The translations under genes and the position numbers were made by a program. The notes under the pieces are model-generated. The model did not search any database. It was given only the letters and a program-made list of their open reading frames with translations, and was not told the origin of the DNA. From an uncultured Lachnospiraceae bacterium (GTDB taxonomy: Bacteria; Bacillota_A; Clostridia; Lachnospirales; Lachnospiraceae): a stretch of DNA of 21,063 bases. The stretch covers positions 1-21,063 of the forward strand of contig CAMOZF010000002.1 of the NCBI GenBank assembly GCA_946630765.1. The letters are read 5' to 3'. Below, piece after piece: positions 7,959-17,294 of the stretch (position 1 is its first letter; every line of letters begins with the position of its first letter).

Positions 7959-9792
7959 AGAACAGGGCAGAAGACGGACCGGATTTCTCGTATATTTTTT
8001 GTTCCTGATCGTACTGGTCGGGGGCGCTTTTCTGATGCAGAATTATTTCAGCCGGACGAAGGAAGTGAGCTACAGCGAGTACCGCGAGGCGCTTGCTTCC
8101 AAGGAGATCAAGGAGGTCGAGATCCGTCAGAACAACCAGGTCCCGACGGGCCAGGTTGTCTTCCGAAAAGACCTCGAGACGGTCTACAGCGTGAATGTTC
8201 CGGACGTCGTGGAGGAGAAGGAGCGGATCCTTGATGCGGGGTATGAGCTGCGCATCGACAATGTACCCGGCGACCAGATCTTCCTTTCGACGATCGTACC
8301 GGCGCTGATCATGACGGTCGGCTGCTTCTTTATCTTTATGATGATGTCCAGCCGGATGAGCGTCGCAAACGGCGGCTCCGGCAACCCGATGAGCAGCTTC
8401 ACGAAAAACCGGGCAAGGATGACGGATTCCAATGAAAATGCGATCACCTTCCGGGAGGTCGCGGGCCTTGTGGAAGAGAAGGAAGAGCTTTTCGAGGTCG
8501 TGGACTTCCTGAAGGATCCGGAAAAATACACCAGGCTCGGGGCGAGAATCCCGAAGGGCGTGCTCCTTGTCGGCCCTCCCGGAACCGGTAAGACGCTTCT
8601 TGCGAAGGCCGTCGCCGGCGAGGCAGGCGTGCCCTTCTTTACGATCTCGGGATCGGATTTTGTGGAAATGTTCGTCGGCGTCGGCGCATCCCGTGTCCGC
8701 GACCTTTTCAATGACGCGAAGAAAAATTCGCCCTGTATCATTTTTATCGACGAGATCGACGCCGTGGCGAGAATCAGAGGCTCGGGTCTCGGCGGCGGAC
8801 ATGACGAGCGGGAGCAGACGCTGAACCAGCTTCTTGTCGAGATGGACGGCTTCTCCGTCAACGAAGGCATCATCGTGATGGCGGCCACGAACCGCGCGGA
8901 TATTTTGGATCCGGCGATCCTGCGTCCGGGACGATTTGACCGGAAGGTTGCGGTCGGCCGGCCCGACGTCAAGGGCCGCGAGGAGATCCTGCAGGTTCAT
9001 GCGAAGAATAAAATGCTCGGGGATGATGTGGATCTTCACCGTGTCGCGCAGACGACGGCCGGATTCGCGGGTGCGGATCTGGAGAATCTGATGAATGAAG
9101 CCGCGATCGGCGCGGCGAAGAAAAACCAGCGCTTCATCACGCAGGCGGATATCAATGCGGCCTTTGTTAAGGTCGGAATCGGCGCCGAGAAGCATTCGAA
9201 GGTCATTTCGGATAAGGAGAAGCGGATCACGGCCTACCATGAGATGGGCCATGCGATCCTTTTCGAGGCGCTGCCGGATGTCGGCCCCGTGCATACGATT
9301 TCGATCATCCCGACCGGCATGGGCGCAGCAGGTTACACGATGCCGCTTCCGGAAAACGACGAAATGTTCAATACAAAGTCCAAGATGTTGGAGACCATCA
9401 TGGTCAGCATGGGCGGACGGCTTGCAGAGGAGATCGAGTTCGGAGAGATTACCACCGGCGCCTCGCAGGATATCCGGCAGGCGACCGAGGTCGCGCGCGA
9501 CATGGTGATGAAGTACGGCATGTCCGAGCGGATCGGCTTCATCAATTACGAACAGCAGCAGGACGCCGTCTTCATGGGACGGGACCTCGGACATATGAAA
9601 ACCTACGGTGCGGACGTCTATAATGAGATCGAAGCCGAGGTGAAAAAGATTATCAGCGATTGTTATGAGAAGGCAAGAGAGATCCTGCTGTCGAAGCGGG
9701 ATGTGCTGACGCTCGGCGCTGAGCGGCTCATTGAGACCGAAAAAATGACGAAAGAAGAGTTTGAAGCAATCTATTATGGCGAGTCCAAGTAA
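7951..9792 (+). CDS. ftsH: ATP-dependent zinc metalloprotease FtsH
   Basis: A hexameric membrane protease that extracts and degrades membrane and regulatory proteins. There are two membrane segments (about 11-30 and 112-131) around a small extracytoplasmic domain. The AAA module has Walker A GPPGTGKT (208-215), Walker B IIFIDEID and the SRH segment [20 protein letters not shown]. The zinc site is HEMGH (430-434), where many homologues have HEAGH, and the later metal-ligand region is [10 protein letters not shown]. At 613 residues it is complete, with a short C-terminal tail. The start codon is GTG with AGGAG 6 nt upstream. It is translationally coupled to hpt by an 8-nt overlap and to the downstream GH13 gene by 17 nt. 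Confidence 0.98.
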   Translation: MNKEQGRRRTGFLVYFLFLIVLVGGAFLMQNYFSRTKEVSYSEYREALASKEIKEVEIRQNNQVPTGQVVFRKDLETVYSVNVPDVVEEKERILDAGYELRIDNVPGDQIFLSTIVPALIMTVGCFFIFMMMSSRMSVANGGSGNPMSSFTKNRARMTDSNENAITFREVAGLVEEKEELFEVVDFLKDPEKYTRLGARIPKGVLLVGPPGTGKTLLAKAVAGEAGVPFFTISGSDFVEMFVGVGASRVRDLFNDAKKNSPCIIFIDEIDAVARIRGSGLGGGHDEREQTLNQLLVEMDGFSVNEGIIVMAATNRADILDPAILRPGRFDRKVAVGRPDVKGREEILQVHAKNKMLGDDVDLHRVAQTTAGFAGADLENLMNEAAIGAAKKNQRFITQADINAAFVKVGIGAEKHSKVISDKEKRITAYHEMGHAILFEALPDVGPVHTISIIPTGMGAAGYTMPLPENDEMFNTKSKMLETIMVSMGGRLAEEIEFGEITTGASQDIRQATEVARDMVMKYGMSERIGFINYEQQQDAVFMGRDLGHMKTYGADVYNEIEAEVKKIISDCYEKAREILLSKRDVLTLGAERLIETEKMTKEEFEAIYYGESK

Positions 9793-11851
9793 ATCCGGAC
9801 AACCGAAAAATCCACCGATCAACCGTGAGGCGCTTTTTGCGGACGAGACGGTTTTCTACCGTTTTCCGGCGGATTACCCGCCGGGGACGGAGGTTACCTT
9901 CCGTTTCAGAACCGCAAAGGATAATGTAAAAACCGTACTGCTTTTCGGCAGAACCATCCGGCTTCCGATGCACAAGGCCTTCAGTAAAGGCGCCTTTGAC
10001 TATTTTGAAGTGCAGTATACCGCGGAGGAGCGGCGCTTTTCCTATGCCTTTGTCGCGATCAACGGCGAGGAGCGCTGTTTTTACAATAAGCTTGGCTCGA
10101 CGATGGAAGAATATGTGACGGACGACTACATGTTTGAGTTCGATCCGAACTTCCACATTCCGTCCTGGGCGCCGGGTTCTGTCATGTATCAGATCTTTCC
10201 GGACCGCTTCCGGAAGGGCTGCGAAAAAAGCAGTGTCCGTACCGACGAATACCGCTACATGGGCGCGCCCGTGGAGGGCGTGAAGGACTGGAAAAGCGGG
10301 ATCCGCGATCTGGATGTCCGCCGTTTCTACGGCGGAGACCTTGTCGGCGTCCGGGAGAAGCTGCCGTACCTGAAGCAGCTCGGGGTGGAGGTCCTATACC
10401 TGAACCCGATCTTCCTTTCGCCCAGCAACCACCGTTATGACGCGCAGGATTATGATTATATCGACCCGCATCTCACGGGCTGCGCCTGCGGAGAAGAGGG
10501 CGACGGCTGTGAAAACGGACGGTATTCCGAGCATTACCTGGCCGTATCGACGGACCTGGAGATTCTCGAGAGGAGCAATGCCTGGTTTGCCGATTTTGTG
10601 CGGGAAATCCACAGTCTCGGGATGAAAATCATTCTGGACGGGGTCTTCAACCACTGCGGCTCCTTCCACAAATGGATGGACAGCGAGCGGATCTACGAAA
10701 ACCGTGCGGGCTACGAGCCCGGCGCGTATATCGCGGAGGACAGTCCCTATCACAATTATTTCTATTTCACGCCGGAGGGAAAATGGCCCTACAACAACGA
10801 GTACCTCGGGTGGTGGAACAATAAAACCCTGCCGAAGCTGAACTACGAGAGCTCGGACGAGGTGAAAAAGGAAATTCTGCGCATTGCCGCAAAATGGGTC
10901 AGCCCGCCGTACTGCTGTGACGGCTGGCGGCTGGATGTGGCGGCGGATATCGGTTCCTCCGAGCGCTACAATCATGAATTCTGGCGGGAATTCCGGAAGG
11001 TTGTGCGCGCCGCGAATCCGGAGGCCATTCTCCTTGCGGAGCACTACGGAAATCCCCGCGACTGGCTCATGGGCGACCAGTGGGACACGGTCATGAACTA
11101 TGACGCTTTCATGGACCCGGTCAGCTATTTCCTGACCGGCATGGAGAAGCATTCCGACCGCTACGACCCGGTGCTTTACGCGAACGGCGGCGAGTTTTTC
11201 TACATGATGCGCGAGAAAATGAGCCGTCTGCCGGGACAGTCCCTGTACGCGGCGATGAACGAGCTCTCGAATCACGACCATTCACGCTTCCTGACGCGCA
11301 CCAATCACCGGACCGGGCGCCTTCAGAGTGTCGGCAGCCGCGCCGCGGAGGAGGGCATTTCCTATGCGACCTTCCGCGCCGGCGTTGTCATGCAGTTTAC
11401 GCTGCCCGGCGCGCCGACCATTTACTACGGCGACGAAACCGGCCTCTGCGGTTGGACGGACCCCGACAGCCGCCGGCCCTTCCCCTGGGGCGAGGAAAAA
11501 TGGGACATTATCACCTTCCACCGCGACATGATAAGGATTCACAAGGAGCTCAGCTTCATCCGGAACGGTTCCTACCGGGCGCTCGGGGAAGACTACGGCT
11601 TTGCGGCCTACGGCAGATTTGACGAAAACGGCTCCGCGGCGATTCTGATCAATCACTCCGATCATCCGCGCGCGGTTTCGCTCCCGGTAATGAGCATTGA
11701 GATGCCGGAGGAGGGAAGCGTCTACCGGATTATGGAAACGAATGACGTCGGCTACAATATCGGGACGGTGCGAAGAGAGATCCGCGGCGGAAAGCTGGAG
11801 CTCCTGCTGCCGGCCTGGTCGGCGTCGGTCTACAGTACAAAAAGGCTCTGA
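9776..11851 (+). CDS. GH13 alpha-glucan hydrolase (neopullulanase/cyclomaltodextrinase-like)
   Basis: A 691-residue GH13 enzyme without a signal peptide, so it probably hydrolyses maltodextrins or cyclodextrins in the cytoplasm. Residues about 10-130 resemble the CBM34-type N-terminal domain of this group. The barrel shows QIFPDRF (region V-like), DGVFNHCG (region I), GWRLDVA with nucleophile D387 (region II), LLAEHYG with acid/base E422 (region III) and SNHDHSRF with D501 (region IV). Three cysteines cluster at C236, C238 and C245 in an insert (GCACGEEGDGC). It is about 100 residues longer than typical cyclomaltodextrinases. The ATG at 9776 lies inside the ftsH 3' end. A TTG at 9761 has a slightly better ribosome site (GAAAGAAGAG) and is the alternative. 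Subfamily and exact specificity are inferred. Confidence 0.92.
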   Translation: MASPSKSGQPKNPPINREALFADETVFYRFPADYPPGTEVTFRFRTAKDNVKTVLLFGRTIRLPMHKAFSKGAFDYFEVQYTAEERRFSYAFVAINGEERCFYNKLGSTMEEYVTDDYMFEFDPNFHIPSWAPGSVMYQIFPDRFRKGCEKSSVRTDEYRYMGAPVEGVKDWKSGIRDLDVRRFYGGDLVGVREKLPYLKQLGVEVLYLNPIFLSPSNHRYDAQDYDYIDPHLTGCACGEEGDGCENGRYSEHYLAVSTDLEILERSNAWFADFVREIHSLGMKIILDGVFNHCGSFHKWMDSERIYENRAGYEPGAYIAEDSPYHNYFYFTPEGKWPYNNEYLGWWNNKTLPKLNYESSDEVKKEILRIAAKWVSPPYCCDGWRLDVAADIGSSERYNHEFWREFRKVVRAANPEAILLAEHYGNPRDWLMGDQWDTVMNYDAFMDPVSYFLTGMEKHSDRYDPVLYANGGEFFYMMREKMSRLPGQSLYAAMNELSNHDHSRFLTRTNHRTGRLQSVGSRAAEEGISYATFRAGVVMQFTLPGAPTIYYGDETGLCGWTDPDSRRPFPWGEEKWDIITFHRDMIRIHKELSFIRNGSYRALGEDYGFAAYGRFDENGSAAILINHSDHPRAVSLPVMSIEMPEEGSVYRIMETNDVGYNIGTVRREIRGGKLELLLPAWSASVYSTKRL

Positions 11852-11884
11852 TCCACCTGCGGTCCGGGCCTGGAAAAGGATGAT

Positions 11885-13012
11885 ATGAAAGCACTGATTT
11901 TATCCTGTAATACCGGCGGCGGACACAATGCCGCAGGCGCGGCCGTCAAGGAGGCTTTTGAGCTTCAGGGCCATCGCTGCGACGTCGTGGACACGATTGC
12001 ACTGACCAATCAGAAAATGTCCGATATCGTATCCGACGCGTATCTGAATATGGTCAACCGGATGCCGGAGGCCTTCGGCATGGCCTACAATCTCTGGGGC
12101 AATATGTCCAGCGAACGGAGAAAGTCGCCGCTCTACTATATCCGGAAGATCGACAGCAAGAATATTCTGCGTCAGGTCGAAAGGGAGCGCTATGACGCGG
12201 TGATCGCGACGCACATTATCGCGGCGGAATCCCTGACCGTCCTTAAAAAAGACGGCTTCCTTCAGACAACGCCCTGTATCTACATCAACACCGACTATAC
12301 CTGTGTGCCCTTCGAGGAGGATATCAACTGCGACCGGATCATTATTCCGCACGAGGATCTGATGGAGGAGTTCCTGGATCACGGGATGCAGAGGGAAAAG
12401 CTGCTGCCTCTCGGAATACCGGTCAAAAAGATCTTTTCCTCGCCAAAGGCGCAGCAGAGCGCAAGAGAAGAGCTGGGCATTCCGACGGGGCTTCCGATGG
12501 TGCTTCTGATGGGCGGATCGATGGGCTTCGGCAAGCTTCCGAAATATACCGACGCGCTGAAAAAGGCCTTCGACCATCCCTTCCTTCTGTACATCATCTG
12601 CGGAAACAATGAGGAAATGAGAAATTCGCTGGACAAGCGCTACAAAGAAGACCCGAACATCGTCACGGTCGGCTTCACGGACCGCGTCGCAGACTATATG
12701 GCGGCCTGCGATGTGCTGATGAGTAAGCCGGGCGGCCTCAGCTCCACCGAGGCGCTGGTTTCCTGCACGGCGCTTGTGCATACGCCCCCGATTCCGGGCT
12801 GCGAAACGGCCAATGCGGAATTTTTCAACGAGCACGGCATCTCCTTCGCAGTCGACGGACCGGAGGAAGCGGCGGAGAAAGCGAAGCTTCTTTGCGACGA
12901 CCCGGCGGCCCGGGAACGCATGAAAAAGGCGCAGGAAGAAAACCGGCACGCGGACTGTGCGTCGGATATCGTGCTCCTTTGTGAAAATCTTCTGCGGGAA
13001 ATGCGAAATTAA
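11885..13012 (+). CDS. MGDG synthase/UgtP-like glycosyltransferase
   Basis: A 375-residue GT-B fold protein related to bacterial monogalactosyl/monoglucosyl-diacylglycerol synthases (MGDG_synth N-domain plus glycosyltransferase family 28 C-domain). Such enzymes transfer a sugar from a UDP-sugar to diacylglycerol, making membrane glycolipids and anchors for lipoteichoic acid. Visible parts are the N-terminal GGGH loop (11-14), IATHIIAAESL, TDYTCVPFEE and the C-domain donor site with LLMGGSMGFGKLPKY and MSKPGGLSSTEAL. The start has AAAAGGA 4 nt upstream of the ATG. It follows the GH13 gene by 33 nt, presumably on the same transcript. Murein-type MurG activity is unlikely given the N-domain. Lipid acceptor and sugar are inferred. 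Confidence 0.88.
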   Translation: MKALILSCNTGGGHNAAGAAVKEAFELQGHRCDVVDTIALTNQKMSDIVSDAYLNMVNRMPEAFGMAYNLWGNMSSERRKSPLYYIRKIDSKNILRQVERERYDAVIATHIIAAESLTVLKKDGFLQTTPCIYINTDYTCVPFEEDINCDRIIIPHEDLMEEFLDHGMQREKLLPLGIPVKKIFSSPKAQQSAREELGIPTGLPMVLLMGGSMGFGKLPKYTDALKKAFDHPFLLYIICGNNEEMRNSLDKRYKEDPNIVTVGFTDRVADYMAACDVLMSKPGGLSSTEALVSCTALVHTPPIPGCETANAEFFNEHGISFAVDGPEEAAEKAKLLCDDPAARERMKKAQEENRHADCASDIVLLCENLLREMRN

Positions 13013-13035
13013 CGGAAAAGCACCTGTGTTTTCCG
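13013..13035 (+). terminator. Hairpin between glycosyltransferase and symporter genes
   Basis: A perfect 7-bp inverted repeat CGGAAAA (13013-13019) / TTTTCCG (13029-13035) starts immediately after the glycosyltransferase stop codon. There is no T-run after it, so it is a weak terminator at best, or a processing or stability element. Confidence 0.4.
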
Positions 13036-13081
13036 ATGAATATAGAGAACTTACAACCTGAGGAGGCTAAAGAAAAACATC

Positions 13082-14644
13082 ATGGTACTGCAGATTTTAT
13101 TGATCGTGGCATTCTTCGCGGTCATGGTAGGGGTCGGCGTTTACTGCAGAAGACACTCTACCGACGTCAATGGATTTGTTCTCGGCGGACGCTCCGTCGG
13201 CCCCTGGCTGACGGCCTTCGCATTCGGAACCTCGTATTTCTCGGCGGTTATTTTTGTCGGCTATGCCGGACAGTTCGGCTGGAACTTCGGACTGGCGTCC
13301 ACCTGGATCGGACTCGGCAATGCATTTATCGGATCGCTTCTTGCCTGGGTCGTTCTCGGAAGACGGACGCGCGTCATGACCCAGTATCTGGACAGCCGTA
13401 CCATGCCGGATTTTTTCGACCGCAGATTCGGTTCCAAAAATCTCCGGATTGTCGCATCGATGATCGTTTTCATCTTCCTGATTCCCTATACGGCGTCCCT
13501 CTATAACGGACTTTCCAGCCTGTTCAACATGGCTTTCTCGCTGCCCTACTGGGCCGTCATCGTCATTATGGCAACCCTGACGGCACTCTATGTCATCTTC
13601 GGCGGCTATATGGCGACCGCAATCAATGATTTTATTCAGGGCATCATCATGCTCTTCGGCATCGTGGCCGTGATCGCGGCGGTCCTGATGAATAACGGCG
13701 GCTTCATGGAATCCATGAACCGGCTGTCCCTGATCGATACCGGCACTGCCTTAAACGGCGGCTACACGGCTTTTCTCGGGCCGGATCCTTTAGCGCTTCT
13801 TTTCGTTGTAATTCTGACTTCTCTTGGCACCTGGGGCCTTCCGCAGATGGTCGGCAAGTTCTATGCGATCAAGTCGGAGGACGCGGTGAAGAAGGGCACG
13901 ATCATTTCCACCTTCTTCGCGGTCATCGTCGCCGGCGGTTGTTACTTCCTGGGCGGCTTCGGACGCCTCTACGCCGATCAGGTCGTGAATGAGACCGGAA
14001 AGGTCAATTTCGACGCTATCGTTCCGACCATGCTCTCGAACCTGCATCCGGTGATCATCGCGATCGTCATTGTGCTGGTGCTGTCGGCCTCCATGTCCAC
14101 CCTGTCGTCACTGGTTCTGACATCCAGCTCGACGCTGACGCTGGACGTGATCATCTCCGCGGCGAAAAAGGATGTCGGAGAGAAGAAGCAGGTCCTGATC
14201 ATGCGGATCTTCATCGTCTTTTTCATCATTGTTTCCGCGGTGATCGCGATCATCAAGGACACCTACGGCTTCACCTTCATCGCGCAGATGATGGGCGTTT
14301 CGTGGGGCGCGCTTGCAGGCGCATTTCTGGCGCCGTTCCTGTACGGTCTGTACTGGAAGCGCACGACGAAGGCCGGTGTTGTGGCGAGCTTCATTACCGG
14401 CGTGGGCATTGAACTTGTCCAGCTGTACATTTCGCTCTCCGGCAATAATTTCGGTGCGCCCGTACTGAAATACATCTTCACCTCGTCCGTCCGTTCCGGC
14501 GCGATCGCCATGCTGGTAGGCTTCATCGTGGTTCCTCTCGTGAGTCTTGTCACGAAGGCGCCTGATAAGAAACACGTGGACGAGATCTTCGCAAACTATG
14601 AAGATAAAGTCACGGTCAGCCGCAAGGAGAACCTTGGCGAATAA
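13082..14644 (+). CDS. Sodium:solute symporter family protein (SSS)
   Basis: A 520-residue integral membrane transporter of the SSS family (LeuT-like fold, usually 13 helices), which couples Na+ entry to solute uptake. The N-terminal helix is followed by FVLGGRSVGPWLTAFAFGTSYFSAVIFVGYAG, a classic SSS segment. SASMSTLSSLVLTSSSTLTLDV (about 338-359) is the conserved Ser-rich helix near the Na+ site. About a dozen further hydrophobic stretches run to a charged C-terminus. The substrate cannot be told; PutP-like amino acid carriers and organic acid carriers are both in this family. AGGAGG (13061-13066) lies 15 nt from the ATG, unusually far, and no other start fits better. It ends at a bidirectional terminator. 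Confidence 0.93.
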   Translation: MVLQILLIVAFFAVMVGVGVYCRRHSTDVNGFVLGGRSVGPWLTAFAFGTSYFSAVIFVGYAGQFGWNFGLASTWIGLGNAFIGSLLAWVVLGRRTRVMTQYLDSRTMPDFFDRRFGSKNLRIVASMIVFIFLIPYTASLYNGLSSLFNMAFSLPYWAVIVIMATLTALYVIFGGYMATAINDFIQGIIMLFGIVAVIAAVLMNNGGFMESMNRLSLIDTGTALNGGYTAFLGPDPLALLFVVILTSLGTWGLPQMVGKFYAIKSEDAVKKGTIISTFFAVIVAGGCYFLGGFGRLYADQVVNETGKVNFDAIVPTMLSNLHPVIIAIVIVLVLSASMSTLSSLVLTSSSTLTLDVIISAAKKDVGEKKQVLIMRIFIVFFIIVSAVIAIIKDTYGFTFIAQMMGVSWGALAGAFLAPFLYGLYWKRTTKAGVVASFITGVGIELVQLYISLSGNNFGAPVLKYIFTSSVRSGAIAMLVGFIVVPLVSLVTKAPDKKHVDEIFANYEDKVTVSRKENLGE

Positions 14645-14661
14645 TCATGAATTTCACCCAA

Positions 14662-14691
14662 AAAGAGGAGGGCCGCTCAGCCCTCCTCTTT
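14662..14691. terminator. Bidirectional terminator between convergent genes
   Basis: A perfect 12-bp stem AAAGAGGAGGGC (14662-14673) / GCCCTCCTCTTT (14680-14691) encloses a 6-nt loop. The A-run on its left gives a T-tail for the minus-strand operon. The right-hand tail is only TTT for the plus strand. The last codons and stop (14677-14679) of the minus-strand GNAT-HD gene lie inside the hairpin. Confidence 0.88.
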
Positions 14692-15831
14692 GATCTTCCG
14701 GATGGTGTCCAGAAGCACCTGCTCCCGGAGCTTTGTGAGATACGGGGAAAACTCGACGTTTTCCCAGCCGTAGCGCTTCTGCAGATTGTATTCCAGCGGG
14801 AGCCAGGTCGAAATGTCTGACTCATTGTGCTGGATCAGCGCCTCGAGTTTGTCAAGTGCCTTGTAAACGCGCGATTCGGGCGTTTTAAGGGCTTTCATTT
14901 CCGAAAGGAGATTTTCCCACGGAAGACGCACGGAAGCCGGGAAAGCGGCAATCCACGCGTTTAGAAGGCTGTCCTCGTTGTCGTCGTCACCCTTGGTCTT
15001 CTCGAAGGTCGGAATATCGCCGGTAAAGATCTCGCCGAGGTCGTGGATCAGACACATGCGGATGATGCGCTCCGTGGAAAGCGCGGGAAATTCTTTCCGG
15101 AGCTCCTCCGAAAGGAGCATTGCCATCAGCGCGAGGCGCCAGCTGTGCTCCGCGACCGATTCGCGGCGGCCGGAGCTGGTATCGCAGTGCCGGGTCTGGC
15201 ATTTCAGCTTTTCCGCGGTGTGAAGGATTTCAAGAAGGCGCGGAACGGAGAGCGCGTCCGGATCCTCAGGAGTTTCTTCTGAAGCGCCGGCGCCTCTTAC
15301 GGGAAGCTCCATGACGAAATCGTCCATCACATAGCCCTCGCCGATGTCATTGACCTCCGAACGCACGACCGAGAAGCCGAGCCTGTGATAGACCTCGACG
15401 GACTCGTTGTATTTGTTGACGTTCAGACTGATGCAGCGAAGACCGAGGGCAGCGGCCTCATCCAGAAGATACGAAATGATCTTCCGGCCGTAACCGTGCT
15501 GTCTGCGGTCCGCTTTCAGATAGAACTTACTGAGATACAGCTCGTCCTTTCTGGGGTACCAGCCGAAAAAGCCGGCGTCCTGCGGAAGAAGGATGTCTTC
15601 TCCGGAAGAGGATCCTTCGTCCCTTACGATCATATAGCGGTAGCCGCTCTCAATCTGCCCGTAGATCGCCGGAACCGACTGGAACTGTTCGATCATGTAG
15701 TCATTCTGCACAGGCCCGAGAAGCGGGTCATAATACTCCTTGACAATGGCGGACGCGAGCGCGGAAAGCTCTGAAACGAGCAGATCATCCGTTCCGTCAA
15801 CCTTGATAAACTGAAGCTTCGAATCAGACAT
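14677..15831 (-). CDS. GNAT acetyltransferase - HD-domain nucleotidase fusion protein
   Basis: A 384-residue two-domain protein. Residues about 5-175 form a GNAT N-acetyltransferase, with the acetyl-CoA loop in DRRQHGYGRKIISYLL (108-123) and NKYNESVEVYHRLGF (139-153). After a Glu/Pro/Ala linker (about 178-192), residues about 195-384 form an HD-type phosphohydrolase like YfbR/HDDC2 5'-deoxynucleotidases. It has SVAEHSWR (H229), LIHDLGE (H263, D264) and ALDKLEAL (D327) as metal ligands. The function of the fusion is unknown: one half may acetylate an amine-bearing small molecule, the other may dephosphorylate a nucleotide. GGAGG lies 4 nt before the ATG. It is the last gene of the ABC importer operon, 24 nt after the ATPase gene. 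Confidence 0.88.
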   Translation of the reverse strand: MSDSKLQFIKVDGTDDLLVSELSALASAIVKEYYDPLLGPVQNDYMIEQFQSVPAIYGQIESGYRYMIVRDEGSSSGEDILLPQDAGFFGWYPRKDELYLSKFYLKADRRQHGYGRKIISYLLDEAAALGLRCISLNVNKYNESVEVYHRLGFSVVRSEVNDIGEGYVMDDFVMELPVRGAGASEETPEDPDALSVPRLLEILHTAEKLKCQTRHCDTSSGRRESVAEHSWRLALMAMLLSEELRKEFPALSTERIIRMCLIHDLGEIFTGDIPTFEKTKGDDDNEDSLLNAWIAAFPASVRLPWENLLSEMKALKTPESRVYKALDKLEALIQHNESDISTWLPLEYNLQKRYGWENVEFSPYLTKLREQVLLDTIRKIKEEG

Positions 15832-15855
15832 GTGACCTCCGTCGCGGCGGGCCTT

Positions 15856-16605
15856 TTACTGCTCGCCCTGTGAGAGAATAAAGTTGATGAATTCGCGGGT
15901 GCGTTCCTGCTTCGGATTCTCGAAAAACTCCTTCGAGGGGCCTTCTTCGACCACGACGCCGCCTTCCATGAAGATGACCTTCGAGGAGACATTTCGCGCG
16001 AATTCCATCTCGTGTGTCACGACCAGCATGGTCATGCCTTCACGGGCAAGCTGGCGCATGACGGACAGAACCTCGCCGATCAGCTCCGGGTCGAGCGCGG
16101 AGGTCGGCTCGTCAAAATAGATGATGTCGGGACTCGTGGCAAGGGCTCTTGCGATTGCGACACGCTGCTGCTGGCCGCCCGAAAGCTCTTCCGGGTAGCT
16201 GTTGATCTTCTCGGCCATACCGACATGGGTCAGTGCCTTCATGGCGATTTCGCGCGCCTCCGGCTTCTTCATCTTCCGGGCGGAGGTGAGGCCGAGCATG
16301 ACATTCTGAAGGACGGTTTTATTCAGAAACAGGTTGTAGTTCTGGAAAACAAAGGCGGTTTTCTTACGAACCTCCGCGATTTCCTTCTTGCTGATGCCGT
16401 GCAGGGAATAGGTCTTTCCGTCAAAGCTGAGCTCGCCTTCGTCCGCGGTTTCCAGAAAATTCAGGCAGCGGAGCATGGTCGTCTTGCCGGAGCCGGACGG
16501 CCCGAGGATCGCGACCACGTCGCCCTTTTCCACGGTCAGATCGATGCCCTTTAAGATTTCATTTCCTTCAAAGCCTTTTTTCAGGCCCTTCACTTCAAGA
16601 ATCAT
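15856..16605 (-). CDS. Polar amino acid ABC transporter ATPase
   Basis: A 249-residue ATPase of the GlnQ/HisP/TcyN group, powering uptake at the inner membrane face. Walker A GPSGSGKT (35-42), Q-loop Q88, signature LSGGQQQR (141-148), Walker B IIYFDE (161-166), D-loop SALD and H-loop H198 are all intact. Its ATG overlaps the permease stop as ATGA, so the two are translationally coupled. GGAGGG lies about 8 nt upstream inside the permease gene. Which amino acid is carried cannot be read from the ATPase. Confidence 0.96.
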   Translation of the reverse strand: MILEVKGLKKGFEGNEILKGIDLTVEKGDVVAILGPSGSGKTTMLRCLNFLETADEGELSFDGKTYSLHGISKKEIAEVRKKTAFVFQNYNLFLNKTVLQNVMLGLTSARKMKKPEAREIAMKALTHVGMAEKINSYPEELSGGQQQRVAIARALATSPDIIYFDEPTSALDPELIGEVLSVMRQLAREGMTMLVVTHEMEFARNVSSKVIFMEGGVVVEEGPSKEFFENPKQERTREFINFILSQGEQ

Positions 16606-17276
16606 GCTTTTTTCCCTCCGTAAACGCCCAGCTTCTTTTCACCCCAGCGCTGCAGCCAGGAAAGAACGGTACAGAACATCAGGTAGATAATCGCGACCTC
16701 CGTGTACAGTCCGAGGGACTCATAGACACGGCCGTTGATGACCTGGGCCTGACGGAACATTTCCATCACGGTGATCGTGGCGGCAAGAGACGTTCCCTTG
16801 ACCATGGAGATCAGGGAGTTTCCGAGCGCCGGGAAGGCGGTCCGAAAAGCCTGCGGAAGCACAATGTGCCACATGATCTGCAGATAACTCATGCCGACGC
16901 AGTAGCCGGCCTCCACCTGGCCCTTGGTGACGCTTTCGAGCGAGCCGCGGACGGTTTCCGCCATGTAGGCGCCCTCATTGAAGCCGAATACCAGAATGGC
17001 TGTCGGAAAGGCGGCGAGCTTGAGACCGAGCTTCGGAAAACCGTAGAACACCAGGTACAGCTGTACCAGAAGCGGGGTTCCGCGGATGACCCAGATGTAG
17101 AAGCGGCAGATCTGCCGAAGGACCTTGATATCTGCGTACTGGATCAGCGCGACCGCGACTGCGATGATCAGTGCGAGCGCGAAGCTGATAATGGTCAGCG
17201 GAATCGTGACCGTAATACCGTAGCCCAGAAGCCTCGGAAAGGCCTCCAGAAGGATTTTCCATAAACGTGCATCCAT
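16602..17276 (-). CDS. Polar amino acid ABC transporter permease (HisM/GlnP type)
   Basis: A 224-residue membrane subunit with about five helices. The typical segment IRGTPLLVQLYLVFYGFP (about 65-82) and the EAA loop EAGYCVGMSYLQIMWHIVLP, which docks the ATPase, are visible. Only one permease gene is present, so it probably acts as a homodimer, as in cystine and glutamine systems. The ATG has AGGAGAAATC upstream. It starts 18 nt after the peptidase stop and overlaps the ATPase gene by 4 nt. Confidence 0.95.
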   Translation of the reverse strand: MDARLWKILLEAFPRLLGYGITVTIPLTIISFALALIIAVAVALIQYADIKVLRQICRFYIWVIRGTPLLVQLYLVFYGFPKLGLKLAAFPTAILVFGFNEGAYMAETVRGSLESVTKGQVEAGYCVGMSYLQIMWHIVLPQAFRTAFPALGNSLISMVKGTSLAATITVMEMFRQAQVINGRVYESLGLYTEVAIIYLMFCTVLSWLQRWGEKKLGVYGGKKA

Positions 17277-17294
17277 ATGATTTCTCCTGAAAAA

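Noticed and set aside
7852..9822. 656-codon open frame antisense to ftsH
   Set aside because: Same shadow effect opposite a certain gene, with no ribosome site and no recognisable domain.
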